Source: Candidatus Avelusimicrobium pecoris (GTDB taxonomy: Bacteria; Elusimicrobiota; Elusimicrobia; Elusimicrobiales; Elusimicrobiaceae). Taken from it: 34,009 nucleotides of DNA. The notes under the pieces were generated by a model. It was not told the origin of the DNA, ran no database searches, and worked only from the letters and a program-made list of their open reading frames with translations. The position numbers were made by a program, and so were the translations under genes. The stretch is taken from contig CACWMG010000022.1 of NCBI GenBank assembly GCA_902761975.1, forward strand, positions 1-34,009, written 5' to 3'. Positions 1 to 6,877 of this stretch are shown here, one piece after another (the stretch's first letter is position 1; each line of letters begins with the position of its first letter).

Positions 1-772
1 CGCCGCCTAAACCAAAAGCGGCCACCATTAAGCGGGTGTAGCCAAATACGGCCTGGGCTTGTAAGAAACCTTGCCCCTCTTTTAGACCGATTAAATTTTC
101 AGCCGGCACATACACTTCGTCAAACGCTAAACCCGCCGTGTTGGAGAGGCGGATACCGTGTTTATCTTCGTGCGCGTCTTGCGTGAAACCCGGGGTGCCT
201 TTTTCTACAATAAACCAGCTCGGGCCGCCGGGGGCCAAAGCGAGCACGGTGTAAATATCGGCGACTCCGCCGTTGGAAATCCACATTTTGCTACCGGTAA
301 TTTTGTAGCCCACTACCTTGCCGTCTTTAACGACGTGCTCAGCACGGGTACGCAAGGACACCAGGTCGCTCCCGGCGTCGGCTTCGGTGGCGCCGTAGGC
401 AACCAATTTATTTTCGTGTGCGATTTTTTGGAACCATTTGGCTTTTTGTTCCGGGGTACCGCCTACGTTAATGGGGTCACTACCCAAGAAGGTGGCAAAT
501 ACGCCGGTGGCGATACCTAAGTCAATGCGGGCGAGTTGTTCACAAATGCGGTAAATTTCGGTGGTTTGCCCGCCCAGGCCACCGTATTCTTCGGGAATGA
601 GTAACAAATGTACGCCCAGTACATCACGGTCGTACATTTCTTTTAAAATGTCTAAGGGGATTTCGTTTTTCGCGTCATGTTCGCGGATTAAGTTAAACGA
701 GATACGGTTTTTAGCATACTGGCGCAAGCTATCTAGCATCAGGTTGCGCGTAGTTAAGTCATTTTTTGCCAT
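1..772 (-). CDS. Acyl-CoA dehydrogenase, N-terminal part (runs off left edge)
   Basis: Flavin-dependent enzyme that introduces a trans-2,3 double bond into an acyl-CoA thioester and passes electrons to electron-transferring flavoprotein. 257 codons are visible; family members are usually about 380 residues, so the C-terminal helical domain with the catalytic glutamate lies outside the window. The translation starts MAKNDLTTRN and carries the family signatures PEEYGGLGG, the flavin-loop motif GATEADAGSD (usually TEPDAGSD), KMWISNG in the beta domain, and the segment ending AFGLGG. The ATG at 770-772 is preceded by TTGGAGC, a good ribosome binding site. The gene faces away from the pilin leader at 891. 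Which acyl chain is used (for example butyryl) cannot be told from this part. Family assignment is firm. Confidence 0.93.
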   Translation of the reverse strand, partial: MAKNDLTTRNLMLDSLRQYAKNRISFNLIREHDAKNEIPLDILKEMYDRDVLGVHLLLIPEEYGGLGGQTTEIYRICEQLARIDLGIATGVFATFLGSDPINVGGTPEQKAKWFQKIAHENKLVAYGATEADAGSDLVSLRTRAEHVVKDGKVVGYKITGSKMWISNGGVADIYTVLALAPGGPSWFIVEKGTPGFTQDAHEDKHGIRLSNTAGLAFDEVYVPAENLIGLKEGQGFLQAQAVFGYTRLMVAAFGLGG

Positions 773-801
773 AATTATATGCTCCAATTTAGGATATGTA
801 T

Positions 802-807
802 ATTATA
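802..807 (-). promoter_or_regulatory. -10 box of the acyl-CoA dehydrogenase gene
   Basis: On the minus strand this reads TATAAT, about 30 bases before the start codon at 772, leaving a short leader with a GGAG ribosome binding site. No good -35 box is seen. Between it and the divergent -10 box at 861-866 lies a perfect 5-bp palindrome CAGGG-AACA-CCCTG (826-839), which may be an operator for one or both promoters. Confidence 0.55.
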
Positions 808-860
808 CAAAATAAAAAGTACTCTCAGGGAACACCCTGGTAAAAACCGGGAAAAATGTT

Positions 861-866
861 TATAAT
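861..866 (+). promoter_or_regulatory. -10 box of the structured leader / pilin transcript
   Basis: TATAAT on the plus strand; transcription would start near 873, about 260 bases before the pilin start codon at 1133. No convincing -35 hexamer lies 16-18 bases upstream, so an activator may be needed. Confidence 0.5.
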
Positions 867-890
867 AATAAGGTAGTAAAAAATTTTAAT

Positions 891-1110
891 TCTGTTTTTG
901 GAACCGTATGCGGAATACGGGGTGCCTGTTTGTGCAGGCCCAAGCGAACTCCAAAAATAGCCGATAACAGGCACAAACTAAAGGAACTTATAATCCCTTT
1001 GGGTTGTGCCGAGTGTTTGCCACCCTTTTGTGTGGTAGGCCGCGGCTATTGCGTGTGGGACCGTTCGCTTGGCTTACCCGCAAAGGCCGTTTATATTTTC
1101 CAAAGATAGA
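891..1110 (+). ncRNA. Large multi-helix structured RNA upstream of a pilin gene, class unknown
   Basis: A nested set of complementary segments is visible. P1 pairs 895-903 with 1098-1106 (closing stem, one G-U pair). P2 is a hairpin of 904-909 with 915-920 around GCGGA. P3 is a hairpin of 924-928 with 935-939. P4 pairs 940-949 with 1063-1072 (10 perfect pairs). P5 pairs 956-963 with 1043-1050 (8 pairs). P6 is a hairpin of 970-976/1004-1010 plus 978-984/996-1002 (14 pairs, one A-G mismatch). P7 is a hairpin of about 1018-1023 with 1032-1037. An alternative helix pairs 922-930 with 966-974 and would disrupt P3 and P6, as in a switch. The RNA ends just before the pilin ribosome binding site AAAGGAG (1118-1124), so it could be a 5' leader or a separate small RNA. 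Hallmarks of RNase P RNA, tmRNA, SRP RNA, T-box, cobalamin and c-di-GMP-I riboswitches were looked for and not found. Confidence 0.6.
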
Positions 1111-1132
1111 AAAAATCAAAGGAGAATGTCTT

Positions 1133-1687
1133 ATGGAAAATGTAAACGTAAAAAATGCAAAACGGGGGTTCACCCTCATTGAGTTGTTAGTTGTTGTTTT
1201 AATTATTGGCATATTAGCCGCGGTAGCAGTGCCACAGTACCAGGTAACGGTGGATAAAGCAAGGTATTCGGAATTAATGGCTTTAACCAAGCACATTAAA
1301 ACCGAACAAGAACTCTACTATTTGGCTAACGGGCATTATGCGTCCAATTGTGAAGAACTGGGGTCGGAAATTCCCAACACTTCACTTTCTTCTTGGACTC
1401 CAAAAAACTTGGTAGAAAATTCAAATAAATTTTACCTCCGATGCAACAATCCAAATCCAAGAGGTTCCGAAAGAGCTTCCGGCATAACGAACATTTTCGG
1501 CGGAACCGTTGCATACGAAATGGTATTAGATCATTCTGAACAAACCCCTGGATTTATTTGGTGCTACGCTTCTGAAGATAGCGGCGAACGAGGCAAACGA
1601 ATTTGTAATAGTTTTTGTGGACCAACACCCGAAAGAGATGACGGTTCAGCTATGTGCTACTTTATTGGTAGTCCTTCTGAAAACTAG
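1133..1687 (+). CDS. Type IV pilin-like protein (PilA/PilE/GspG class)
   Basis: 184-residue prepilin. It has a short basic leader (MENVNVKNAKRG), a class III cleavage site between Gly and Phe, Glu at +5, and a long hydrophobic alpha-1 helix (LLVVVLIIGILAAVAVPQYQ) used for membrane retention and fibre packing. The globular part holds several Cys residues (YASNCEEL, YLRCNN, IWCYASE, ICNSFC, AMCYFIG), probably disulfide-bonded. An upstream in-frame extension exists (from 1004), but the ATG at 1133 is chosen because it has AAAGGAG nine bases upstream and gives a canonical pilin leader. The gene stands alone, 15 kb from the assembly operon, behind a long structured leader. It is likely a fibre subunit of the machine encoded at 11.9-25.9 kb or of another one elsewhere. 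Confidence 0.9.
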   Translation: MENVNVKNAKRGFTLIELLVVVLIIGILAAVAVPQYQVTVDKARYSELMALTKHIKTEQELYYLANGHYASNCEELGSEIPNTSLSSWTPKNLVENSNKFYLRCNNPNPRGSERASGITNIFGGTVAYEMVLDHSEQTPGFIWCYASEDSGERGKRICNSFCGPTPERDDGSAMCYFIGSPSEN

Positions 1688-1712
1688 GAAAAATTACAAA
1701 CGCAACTTTTTG

Positions 1713-1718
1713 TATAAT
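1713..1718 (+). promoter_or_regulatory. -10 box of a leaderless HIT-family mRNA
   Basis: TATAAT followed by exactly six bases and then the ATG at 1725. No Shine-Dalgarno sequence lies between them, so transcription probably starts at or next to the start codon. The -35 region is poor. Confidence 0.55.
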
Positions 1719-1724
1719 GCTTAT

Positions 1725-2060
1725 ATGACTTGTATATTTTGTGGCATTGCCGACGGCTCTGTAAAAAGCCAACTGATTTACGAAGACGACCACGTGGTGG
1801 CCTTCAAGGACCTTAATCCTCAGGCCCCCACCCATTTGTTACTTATCCCACGCAAACATATTGCACGTTTAAGCGAAGCGGACGAGCAAGACACCGCCCT
1901 CTTGGGGCATATCCTTTTAGTAGCCAAAAAGCTCGCCCAGCAGTTTGACCTTAAGGACTTCCGCCTGGTTACCAATAATGGCAAAGGGGCGGGGCAGAGC
2001 GTGGACCATTTACACTTCCATTTAATGGCGGGGCGCCGATTCCTCTGGCCTGCGGGGTAG
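1725..2060 (+). CDS. HIT-family nucleotide phosphohydrolase (HinT-like)
   Basis: 111-residue histidine-triad protein. Family members hydrolyse purine nucleoside phosphoramidates and related nucleotides such as AMP-lysine in the cytoplasm. The sequence begins MTCIFCGIADG, where the CxxC pair is typical of the subgroup with a structural zinc. It carries the family core KDLNPQAPTHLLLIPRKH and ends with the histidine triad HLHFHLMAGR, then RFLWPAG, a normal family terminus. A longer in-frame reading from 1617 overlaps the upstream pilin and is not supported. The chosen ATG has no ribosome binding site but sits six bases after a TATAAT box, so the mRNA is probably leaderless. Physiological substrate unknown. 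Confidence 0.92.
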   Translation: MTCIFCGIADGSVKSQLIYEDDHVVAFKDLNPQAPTHLLLIPRKHIARLSEADEQDTALLGHILLVAKKLAQQFDLKDFRLVTNNGKGAGQSVDHLHFHLMAGRRFLWPAG

Positions 2061-2184
2061 TTTCTTCCTAATTTAGTGCAATACTTTGTTGCTCGGATAG
2101 TCGGATACCTCCGCCCTCCGGGCGCGTGCCGCCAGTATTCCTCCTATCCTCGCGCCTCGTCTTACACTAAATTCGTTTGAAACT
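2059..2184. repeat. Palindromic mini-element with imperfect terminal inverted repeats
   Basis: About 126 bases between the HIT gene and the rpsU promoter form a large imperfect palindrome. AGTTTC at 2059-2064 pairs with GAAACT at 2179-2184, AATTTAGTG at 2070-2078 with CACTAAATT at 2165-2173, and GGATAG at 2095-2100 with CTATCC at 2144-2149. A GC-rich centre contains the hairpin CGCCC-TCC-GGGCG. There is no coding potential. The layout resembles non-autonomous MITE/REP-like elements. It abuts the HIT stop codon, so it may also serve as that gene's transcription end. Copy number elsewhere in the genome cannot be judged here. Confidence 0.6.
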
Positions 2185-2207
2185 CCACACCCGTGTTAGT
2201 AGAGATA

Positions 2208-2236
2208 TTGTTTTTTTGCGTAAAATAATCTATAAT
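2208..2236 (+). promoter_or_regulatory. Promoter of the rpsU-dnaG-rpoD operon
   Basis: TTGTTT at 2208-2213 and TATAAT at 2231-2236 with a 17-base spacer, a good sigma-70-type promoter. Transcription would start near 2243. TAGGGT (2239-2244) can pair with ACCCTA (2262-2267), so the short leader could fold into a hairpin just before the ribosome binding site of rpsU, a possible translational control. Confidence 0.7.
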
Positions 2237-2286
2237 AATAGGGTATTATTTTAATCTACTGACCCTAGAAGGTGGTGAGAAACACA

Positions 2287-2481
2287 ATGGTTTTTGTAAA
2301 AGTAAGAGACGCTGAACACCTCGAAGAAGCTATTAAACGCTTCAAACGGGAATGCGAAAAAAACGGTATCTTGCGCGAAATTAAACGCCGCGAAACCTAC
2401 ACGCCCCCAAGCGTGAAACGCAAACTCAAATCCGAGGAAGCCCAACGCCGCGCCCGCCGTACTAAACGCCGCCGCTTTTAA
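2287..2481 (+). CDS. rpsU: 30S ribosomal protein bS21
   Basis: 64-residue, very basic small-subunit protein that sits near the 3' end of 16S rRNA and helps translation initiation. The sequence MVFVKVRDAEHLEEAIKRFK followed by the RRE motif and an Arg/Lys-rich tail (RRARRTKRRRF) matches the family. The ATG at 2287 is chosen over an in-frame GTG at 2272, because GTG 2272 lies inside the strong Shine-Dalgarno stretch GGTGGTGA (2271-2278) and the ATG start aligns with bS21 termini. It is the first gene of the conserved macromolecular synthesis operon rpsU-dnaG-rpoD. A terminator/attenuator follows, which would let S21 be made in excess over primase and sigma factor. Confidence 0.97.
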   Translation: MVFVKVRDAEHLEEAIKRFKRECEKNGILREIKRRETYTPPSVKRKLKSEEAQRRARRTKRRRF

Positions 2482-2495
2482 GTTTCCGTATCATC

Positions 2496-2541
2496 AGGCA
2501 ATAGTCCTTGCAACATAGGGCTATTGCCTTGTTTTCCTTTT
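2496..2541 (+). terminator. Intrinsic terminator/attenuator between rpsU and dnaG
   Basis: A 12-bp stem (2496-2507 with 2518-2529, one G-U pair) around a ten-base loop is followed by a T-rich tract (TGTTTTCCTTTTGATTTTT). In E. coli a partial terminator occupies the same place in this operon and sets the ratio of S21 to primase and sigma-70; the same role is inferred here. Confidence 0.8.
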
Positions 2542-2560
2542 GATTTTTACAGGGGACTTC

Positions 2561-4327
2561 GTGAAGACAGACCTCGTAGAACAAATTAAGGACCGCCTGG
2601 ATATTGTAGAGTTTATCCGCCACTATGTGCCCGGTTTAAAACGGGCCGGAAAAACCTACAAAGCTTGCTGTCCGTTTCATCAAGAAAAAACCCCCTCCTT
2701 TACGTGTAGCAGTGAAAAAGGTCTTTTTTACTGTTTTGGCTGTCAAGAGGGTGGAGATATTATTGCTTTTTTGATGAAAATAGAAAACCTCTCCTTCAAA
2801 GAAGCCTTGGAACGCTTGGCCGACCTAGCCGGCATAGAATATCAATCCAACCAGCCACTAAGCGGCGAAGAACAACTGCGCGCCAACGTGCGCCAGGTGC
2901 TTAACTTTGCCCGGGAACATTATCACAAAAATTTTATGTCGCGCGCGGGCGAGCACGCGCGCACGTACGTAAAAAGCCGCAACCTCACCAAAGAAACATG
3001 CGAACACTTTGAACTGGGCCTTTCCGGCGCCCAAGGAGTGCTTACCGCCGCCGCCAAGCAAGCGGGCTTTGCCGATAGTACACTCAAAGAGGCCGGGCTG
3101 TGCATCCAGACCGATTACGGCCTGCGCGAATATTTCCGCAACCGTCTCATGTTCCCTATTTGGAATCAACGCGGCGACACGGTAGGCTTTGGCGGGCGCA
3201 TTTTAGGCGAGGGAGACCCCAAGTATTTAAACTCCCCAGAAACGATTTTATTTACCAAATCCCATGTACTGTACGGGCTTAATTTTGCCGGCCCCGCCAT
3301 TCGCAAAGCGGGCCGCGCGGTACTGTTGGAAGGGTACATGGACGTGATTGGTTGCCACCAGGCGGGCGTAGAATATACCGTAGCTCCCCTGGGCACCAGT
3401 CTAACCGAGGAGCATGCCAAACTGTTAAAACGCTACACGCAAAACGTGGTGGTGTTGTTTGACCCGGATGAAGCCGGCCTAAAAGCCGCGTTGCGCGGGG
3501 CCCTTATCTTGGTAGAACAAGGCATTTTTGTAAAAGTTGCCAGTTTGCCCGACGGACTAGACCCCGACGAATATATCGCCCAGTACGGCAAAGAAAAATT
3601 TGAATCTATTTTGGACAATGCCCAAGAGCTCATTACCTTTCACTTGCGCCGCCTGTTGGACGCCCACCCGGGCCCGCTTTCTGCGCAAGATAAAACCCAA
3701 ATCGTTACCGAGCTTACCCAAACTATTGCCAAACAGCCCGACGCTATCGTCCGGCGCGAATGGGTCAAGCAAGTGGCCGAAAATTTAGGGTTGGAGGAGC
3801 CCTTAGTCATGCAACGCCTTACGCAAATCATGCGTAGCCAAACGCGTTTTACCCCTTTTCAAGCCGGGCCTAAACCGGCCGTGGTGCACGCAGACGAAAC
3901 CGCCCTGGCCCCCGCACCCGAAGAAGAACTTTTAGCCTGGCTCTTAAAAAGCCCGCAACACATGGTACTGTGTGAGGCCCTAACCGAGCGGGACTTTTCA
4001 TCCCCCCGCCTGTGGCAATTATTTCAAACCCTGGTGAGCGTTCATCAGCAAAACCCACAAGCGGCCGATATTACCGACCTCATCCTGGCGGCCGTGCCCG
4101 CCCAACGTAACGAGGTTGCCAAACTGGCCCTCTTACAAACCCCCAACGATTTTGACCCCGCACGCGACATTGCCGCCTGCGCGGCCAAGCTGGAACAAGC
4201 CGGCATTCACAAAGAGTTACAAGCCGTTACACGGCAAATGAAAACGTATGGCACGGGACAAGTGCCGCCGGAAGTTTTTCAAGCATATATGCAGTTACAA
4301 CGAAAATTAAAAAAATACCGGAGTTAA
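2561..4327 (+). CDS. dnaG: DNA primase
   Basis: 588-residue DnaG, which synthesises RNA primers at the replication fork and binds the replicative helicase. The N-terminal zinc ribbon shows C37-P-F-H40 and C58-F-G-C61. The central catalytic core has the TOPRIM motifs LLEGYMDV (catalytic Glu) and VLFDPDEAGLKA (metal-binding Asp residues). The C-terminal 150 residues correspond to the helicase-binding domain. Start: GTG at 2561, giving (V/M)KTDLVEQIKDRLDIV, with AGGGGA eight bases upstream. A TTG start at 2540 would lie inside the terminator tail and adds residues absent from the family. The gene ends six bases before rpoD, so the two are co-transcribed. Length is normal for the family. Confidence 0.97.
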   Translation: MKTDLVEQIKDRLDIVEFIRHYVPGLKRAGKTYKACCPFHQEKTPSFTCSSEKGLFYCFGCQEGGDIIAFLMKIENLSFKEALERLADLAGIEYQSNQPLSGEEQLRANVRQVLNFAREHYHKNFMSRAGEHARTYVKSRNLTKETCEHFELGLSGAQGVLTAAAKQAGFADSTLKEAGLCIQTDYGLREYFRNRLMFPIWNQRGDTVGFGGRILGEGDPKYLNSPETILFTKSHVLYGLNFAGPAIRKAGRAVLLEGYMDVIGCHQAGVEYTVAPLGTSLTEEHAKLLKRYTQNVVVLFDPDEAGLKAALRGALILVEQGIFVKVASLPDGLDPDEYIAQYGKEKFESILDNAQELITFHLRRLLDAHPGPLSAQDKTQIVTELTQTIAKQPDAIVRREWVKQVAENLGLEEPLVMQRLTQIMRSQTRFTPFQAGPKPAVVHADETALAPAPEEELLAWLLKSPQHMVLCEALTERDFSSPRLWQLFQTLVSVHQQNPQAADITDLILAAVPAQRNEVAKLALLQTPNDFDPARDIAACAAKLEQAGIHKELQAVTRQMKTYGTGQVPPEVFQAYMQLQRKLKKYRS

Positions 4328-4333
4328 AAAATT

Positions 4334-6049
4334 ATGGCATCTGGAAATAAAGCGTTAAAAGATTTAGTAGAAGAAGGCAAAGAAAGCGGTTTTCTGTCCG
4401 TGGATGAATTAAACCGCTCCTTAGCCGCGGCCGACATGAGCGCCCAAGACGTAGAAGGCGTCATGGGTACGCTAGATGATTTAGGTATTCAACTAGTGGA
4501 CCAAAAAAAGCTCAAGGAGACCGAAAAAGAAACCCTGAGCGAAGAGTGGAACAACCTATCTTCCGCCTCCGGGCTAGACGTATCTAACTCTATCCGGATG
4601 TATTTGTCCGAAATGGGACGCGTGCCACTCCTTTCTCGCGACGAAGAAATCACCCTGGCACGTAACATCCGCGAACGCGAAAAAGAACTGCGTAAATTAG
4701 TACTGGAATCCCCCATTACCATGCGTGAAATTTGCAACTGGGAAGAACTGGTGGACCAAGAAGAAATGACCACCAAAGAGCTTATGCCCCGCGGCAAACG
4801 CACTACGCGCGAGCTTAACAACATGCGCCGCAAACTGAAAGAAGCCGCCCAGTTTATCGGCAAGCGCGAAAAAGAAATTACTAAAATTATGAAGGAGTTG
4901 CGCACCGAAAAAATGACGGATAAAAAACGCAACCGTCAAATTGCGCTCTTGGAAGACAAACAAAAAGAAGTAGTGGCGCGCATTAACAAACTTAATTTAA
5001 ACCAAAACAAAATCAAACGTTTAACCAACAAAATCAAAAGCTTGGCAGACCGTTTAACGGAAACCTCTAACGACATGCAACGCTTTGACGATTATTTTGG
5101 GCCCTACAGTCAAGTCAAAAAACTAGTAAATGACTTTAAAAACAAAAAAATAACTGAAAAAGCCTTTAAAAAAGCCACTAAATTTACGCTGGAAGAACTG
5201 GAGCGCGCGCTGACCAACATTGAAGGCGTCCGCCGCCGCCATACCCAAATGGTGGAAATGCTACCCATGAGCGAAAAGGAATTTTTGGCCTTTAATAACC
5301 GCATTGTCTTCTTTGAAGATATGATTTTGCAAGACAAGCTAAAACTCATCAAAGCCAACTTACGTTTGGTAGTATCTATTGCCAAAAAGCACGTCAACTC
5401 CAACTTGGAACTTTCCGATCTGATTCAAGAAGGCGGCCTGGGGCTTATGAAAGCGGTAGAAAAATTTGAGTACAAACGCGGATTTAAGTTTTCCACCTAC
5501 GCTACGTGGTGGATCCGCCAAAGTATCAACCGCGCCATTGCCGACCAAGCCAACACCATCCGCATCCCGGTACACATGAAAGAGTTGGTTTCCAAACTCA
5601 CCAAAGTAACCAACAAATTCCGCCAGGAACACGGGTGTGAGCCGAGTATTGAAGATTACGCCAAGAGTTTGCATTTATCGGTAGAAAAAGTAAAAAGCGT
5701 CTTAAAAATTATGCAAGACCCTATTTCACTTTCCACCCCTATTGGCGAGGATGAGGACTCCAACCTGGAAGACTTTATTGAAGATAAAAGCGGCCCCAAC
5801 CCGACAACCGCCGCGGCTGATTTTCTGCGCAAGCAAGAAGTAGCTGACGTGTTGGCTACGCTATCGGAACGCGAGGCTAAAATTATTAGTCTGCGCTTTG
5901 GGATTGATTCGGGCTACCCGCGCACGCTGGAAGAAGTGGGCAAGATGTTTAACGTCACGCGCGAGCGTGTGCGCCAAATAGAGGCCAAGGCTATCCGCAA
6001 ATTGCGCCACCCCAGCCGCACCAAGATGTTAAAAGATTACCAGGAGTAG
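4334..6049 (+). CDS. rpoD: Primary RNA polymerase sigma factor (sigma-70/RpoD)
   Basis: 571-residue housekeeping sigma factor that directs RNA polymerase to -35/-10 promoters. Region 1.1 is at about 1-60 ([19 protein letters not shown]). Region 1.2 is at about 82-115 ([20 protein letters not shown]). A long, highly charged, coiled-coil-like non-conserved insert lies between regions 1.2 and 2.1. Region 2 follows with [18 protein letters not shown], then [11 protein letters not shown] in 2.3-2.4, which melts and reads the -10 box. Region 3 follows, and region 4 ends with the helix-turn-helix [20 protein letters not shown] that reads the -35 box. The near-consensus TATAAT and TTGACA boxes seen across the window fit this factor. 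Its ribosome binding site GGAG overlaps the dnaG stop codon, so the genes are translationally close. Confidence 0.98.
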   Translation: MASGNKALKDLVEEGKESGFLSVDELNRSLAAADMSAQDVEGVMGTLDDLGIQLVDQKKLKETEKETLSEEWNNLSSASGLDVSNSIRMYLSEMGRVPLLSRDEEITLARNIREREKELRKLVLESPITMREICNWEELVDQEEMTTKELMPRGKRTTRELNNMRRKLKEAAQFIGKREKEITKIMKELRTEKMTDKKRNRQIALLEDKQKEVVARINKLNLNQNKIKRLTNKIKSLADRLTETSNDMQRFDDYFGPYSQVKKLVNDFKNKKITEKAFKKATKFTLEELERALTNIEGVRRRHTQMVEMLPMSEKEFLAFNNRIVFFEDMILQDKLKLIKANLRLVVSIAKKHVNSNLELSDLIQEGGLGLMKAVEKFEYKRGFKFSTYATWWIRQSINRAIADQANTIRIPVHMKELVSKLTKVTNKFRQEHGCEPSIEDYAKSLHLSVEKVKSVLKIMQDPISLSTPIGEDEDSNLEDFIEDKSGPNPTTAAADFLRKQEVADVLATLSEREAKIISLRFGIDSGYPRTLEEVGKMFNVTRERVRQIEAKAIRKLRHPSRTKMLKDYQE

Positions 6050-6052
6050 GTT

Positions 6053-6081
6053 TTGACAACTCTCTTGTAATGTGTTATTCT
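6053..6081 (+). promoter_or_regulatory. Consensus promoter directly after rpoD, firing antisense to the pilin gene
   Basis: TTGACA (6053-6058), a 17-base spacer and TATTCT (6076-6081): the best -35/-10 pair in the window. No plus-strand gene follows until recG at 6878. A transcript from about 6088 would begin with the perfect hairpin at 6085-6117 and continue antisense through the minus-strand pilin at 6139-6663. Confidence 0.6.
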
Positions 6082-6084
6082 AGC

Positions 6085-6117
6085 ACACAACCTAAAACAG
6101 AATGTTTTAGGTTGTGT
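6085..6117. repeat. Perfect 14-bp inverted repeat overlapping the transcription start
   Basis: 6085-6098 is fully complementary to 6104-6117 around the five-base loop AGAAT. It begins four bases after the -10 box of the promoter at 6053-6081 and lies between two convergent genes (rpoD and a pilin). Neither side has a U-run, so it is not a typical intrinsic terminator. It could be an operator for a dimeric repressor, the 5' hairpin of a small RNA, or a stabilising 3' structure for both mRNAs. Confidence 0.7.
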
Positions 6118-6138
6118 TGCTTATAATCACAATTTTGA

Positions 6139-6663
6139 CTATCTCTTCCATAGATAGGAATAACTACCTAAACGCTTTGTAAATCCCAAGGATTTACAAG
6201 TTACTGATCCGTTGTCCAAGCAATACATTCCCTGCAATGTTTCCCACTTGGGTACAGTTTCCCAAGGTTTAGATGGATCTGGGGCATATACCCCTACTGG
6301 CTGGTATTCGGGACGATAGTAGTAAACTAAAGCATATTGCTGATTTGTATTTTGAACCTTAATATGATTCACATTAAGAAGATAATTACATCCACCGCTT
6401 CCCGATGCCGAACTTCCAAAAATCCCTGCAAGGTCCTTACAGGGAACTTGAATATCCAACTCATTTAACTTGCAAGTTTCACCTTTTCTTAACTCACATA
6501 CTTTAGCTGCCTCAGCCAAGGCTTTTAGATTTACTTCATATTCAGCTAAGCGGGATTTCTTAACCGCTTTTTGGTATTGTGGCAACGCTACCGCCGCCAA
6601 AATACCAATGATTAACACCACTACCAATAGCTCAATGAGCGTAAACGCACAACTATTTTTCAT
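6139..6663 (-). CDS. Type IV pilin-like protein (PilA/PilE/GspG class)
   Basis: 174-residue prepilin with the N-terminus MKNSCAFTLIELL. The helix is nearly identical to the pilin at 1133 (FTLIELLVVVLIIGILAAVALPQYQKAVKK), with Glu at +5. Notably the residue before the cleavage point is Ala (C-A|FTLIE) rather than the usual Gly. The globular part has six Cys (VCELRKGETC, VPCKD, GGCNY, MYCLD, VTCKS), likely forming disulfides including a C-terminal loop like the D-region of type IVa pilins. The ribosome binding site AGGAG lies eight bases before the ATG. The gene is solitary and convergent with rpoD, with a palindromic mini-element in its promoter region. Probably a major or alternative pilus subunit. 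Confidence 0.9.
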   Translation of the reverse strand: MKNSCAFTLIELLVVVLIIGILAAVALPQYQKAVKKSRLAEYEVNLKALAEAAKVCELRKGETCKLNELDIQVPCKDLAGIFGSSASGSGGCNYLLNVNHIKVQNTNQQYALVYYYRPEYQPVGVYAPDPSKPWETVPKWETLQGMYCLDNGSVTCKSLGFTKRLGSYSYLWKR

Positions 6664-6687
6664 TTTTTTCTCCTATTTTTATTTACT

Positions 6688-6763
6688 GTCATCCTGAACT
6701 TGATTCAGGATCTCACCTATAGATATTAAAAGTGGTAAGATTCCAAATCAAGTTTGGAATGAC
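6688..6763. repeat. 76-bp palindromic mini-element with 29-bp terminal inverted repeats
   Basis: 6688-6716 and the reverse complement of 6735-6763 align over 29 bases, both of the form GTCATNC...AACTTGATT...GGAATC/GGATCT. Each arm also forms a small hairpin (for example ATCCTGAA-CTTG-ATTCAGGAT). The element sits 25 bases upstream of the pilin start codon at 6663, inside its promoter/leader region. It has the look of a short dispersed palindromic repeat; copy number is not knowable from this window. Confidence 0.7.
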
Positions 6764-6784
6764 TTTATTATGCAGATAAAAAAG

Positions 6785-6802
6785 TTATCCACATTATCCA
6801 CA
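6785..6802 (+). promoter_or_regulatory. Two tandem perfect DnaA boxes
   Basis: TTATCCACA occurs twice back to back (6785-6793 and 6794-6802) with no spacer, about 80 bases upstream of recG and 120 bases upstream of the divergent pilin. A run of 12 A residues follows at 6819-6830. This could be a DnaA-responsive control site or a titration site; a second, larger cluster is at 29472-29711. Confidence 0.65.
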
Positions 6803-6865
6803 ACAATTTCAAGATATCAAAAAAAAAAAACAAGTCAAGGCTTTTCGGGGGGCACTTTCTTATAG

Positions 6866-6871
6866 TAAAAT
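6866..6871 (+). promoter_or_regulatory. -10 box of recG, probably leaderless
   Basis: TAAAAT lies exactly six bases before the recG ATG at 6878, and TATAGT (6861-6866) overlaps it as an alternative -10 box. No Shine-Dalgarno sequence precedes the start codon. Confidence 0.4.
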
Positions 6872-6877
6872 ACCTAT

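Noticed and set aside
158-815. Plus-strand open frames over the left edge
   Set aside because: They are shadows of the acyl-CoA dehydrogenase gene, which has clear family motifs on the minus strand.
891-1110. Identification of the structured RNA as 6S RNA, RNase P RNA, tmRNA, T-box or c-di-GMP-I riboswitch
   Set aside because: The multi-branched layout does not fit the long single hairpin of 6S RNA, and the conserved sequence blocks of the other classes are absent; short look-alikes (GTGGTAGGCCGCGG, CCCGCAAAGG) are out of context.
1004-1132. N-terminal extension of the pilin at 1133
   Set aside because: It lies in the structured RNA, lacks a ribosome binding site, and would place 43 residues before a complete prepilin leader.
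6085-6117. Intrinsic terminator of rpoD
   Set aside because: The stem is perfect but neither strand has a U-run after it, and it overlaps the start of a consensus promoter.
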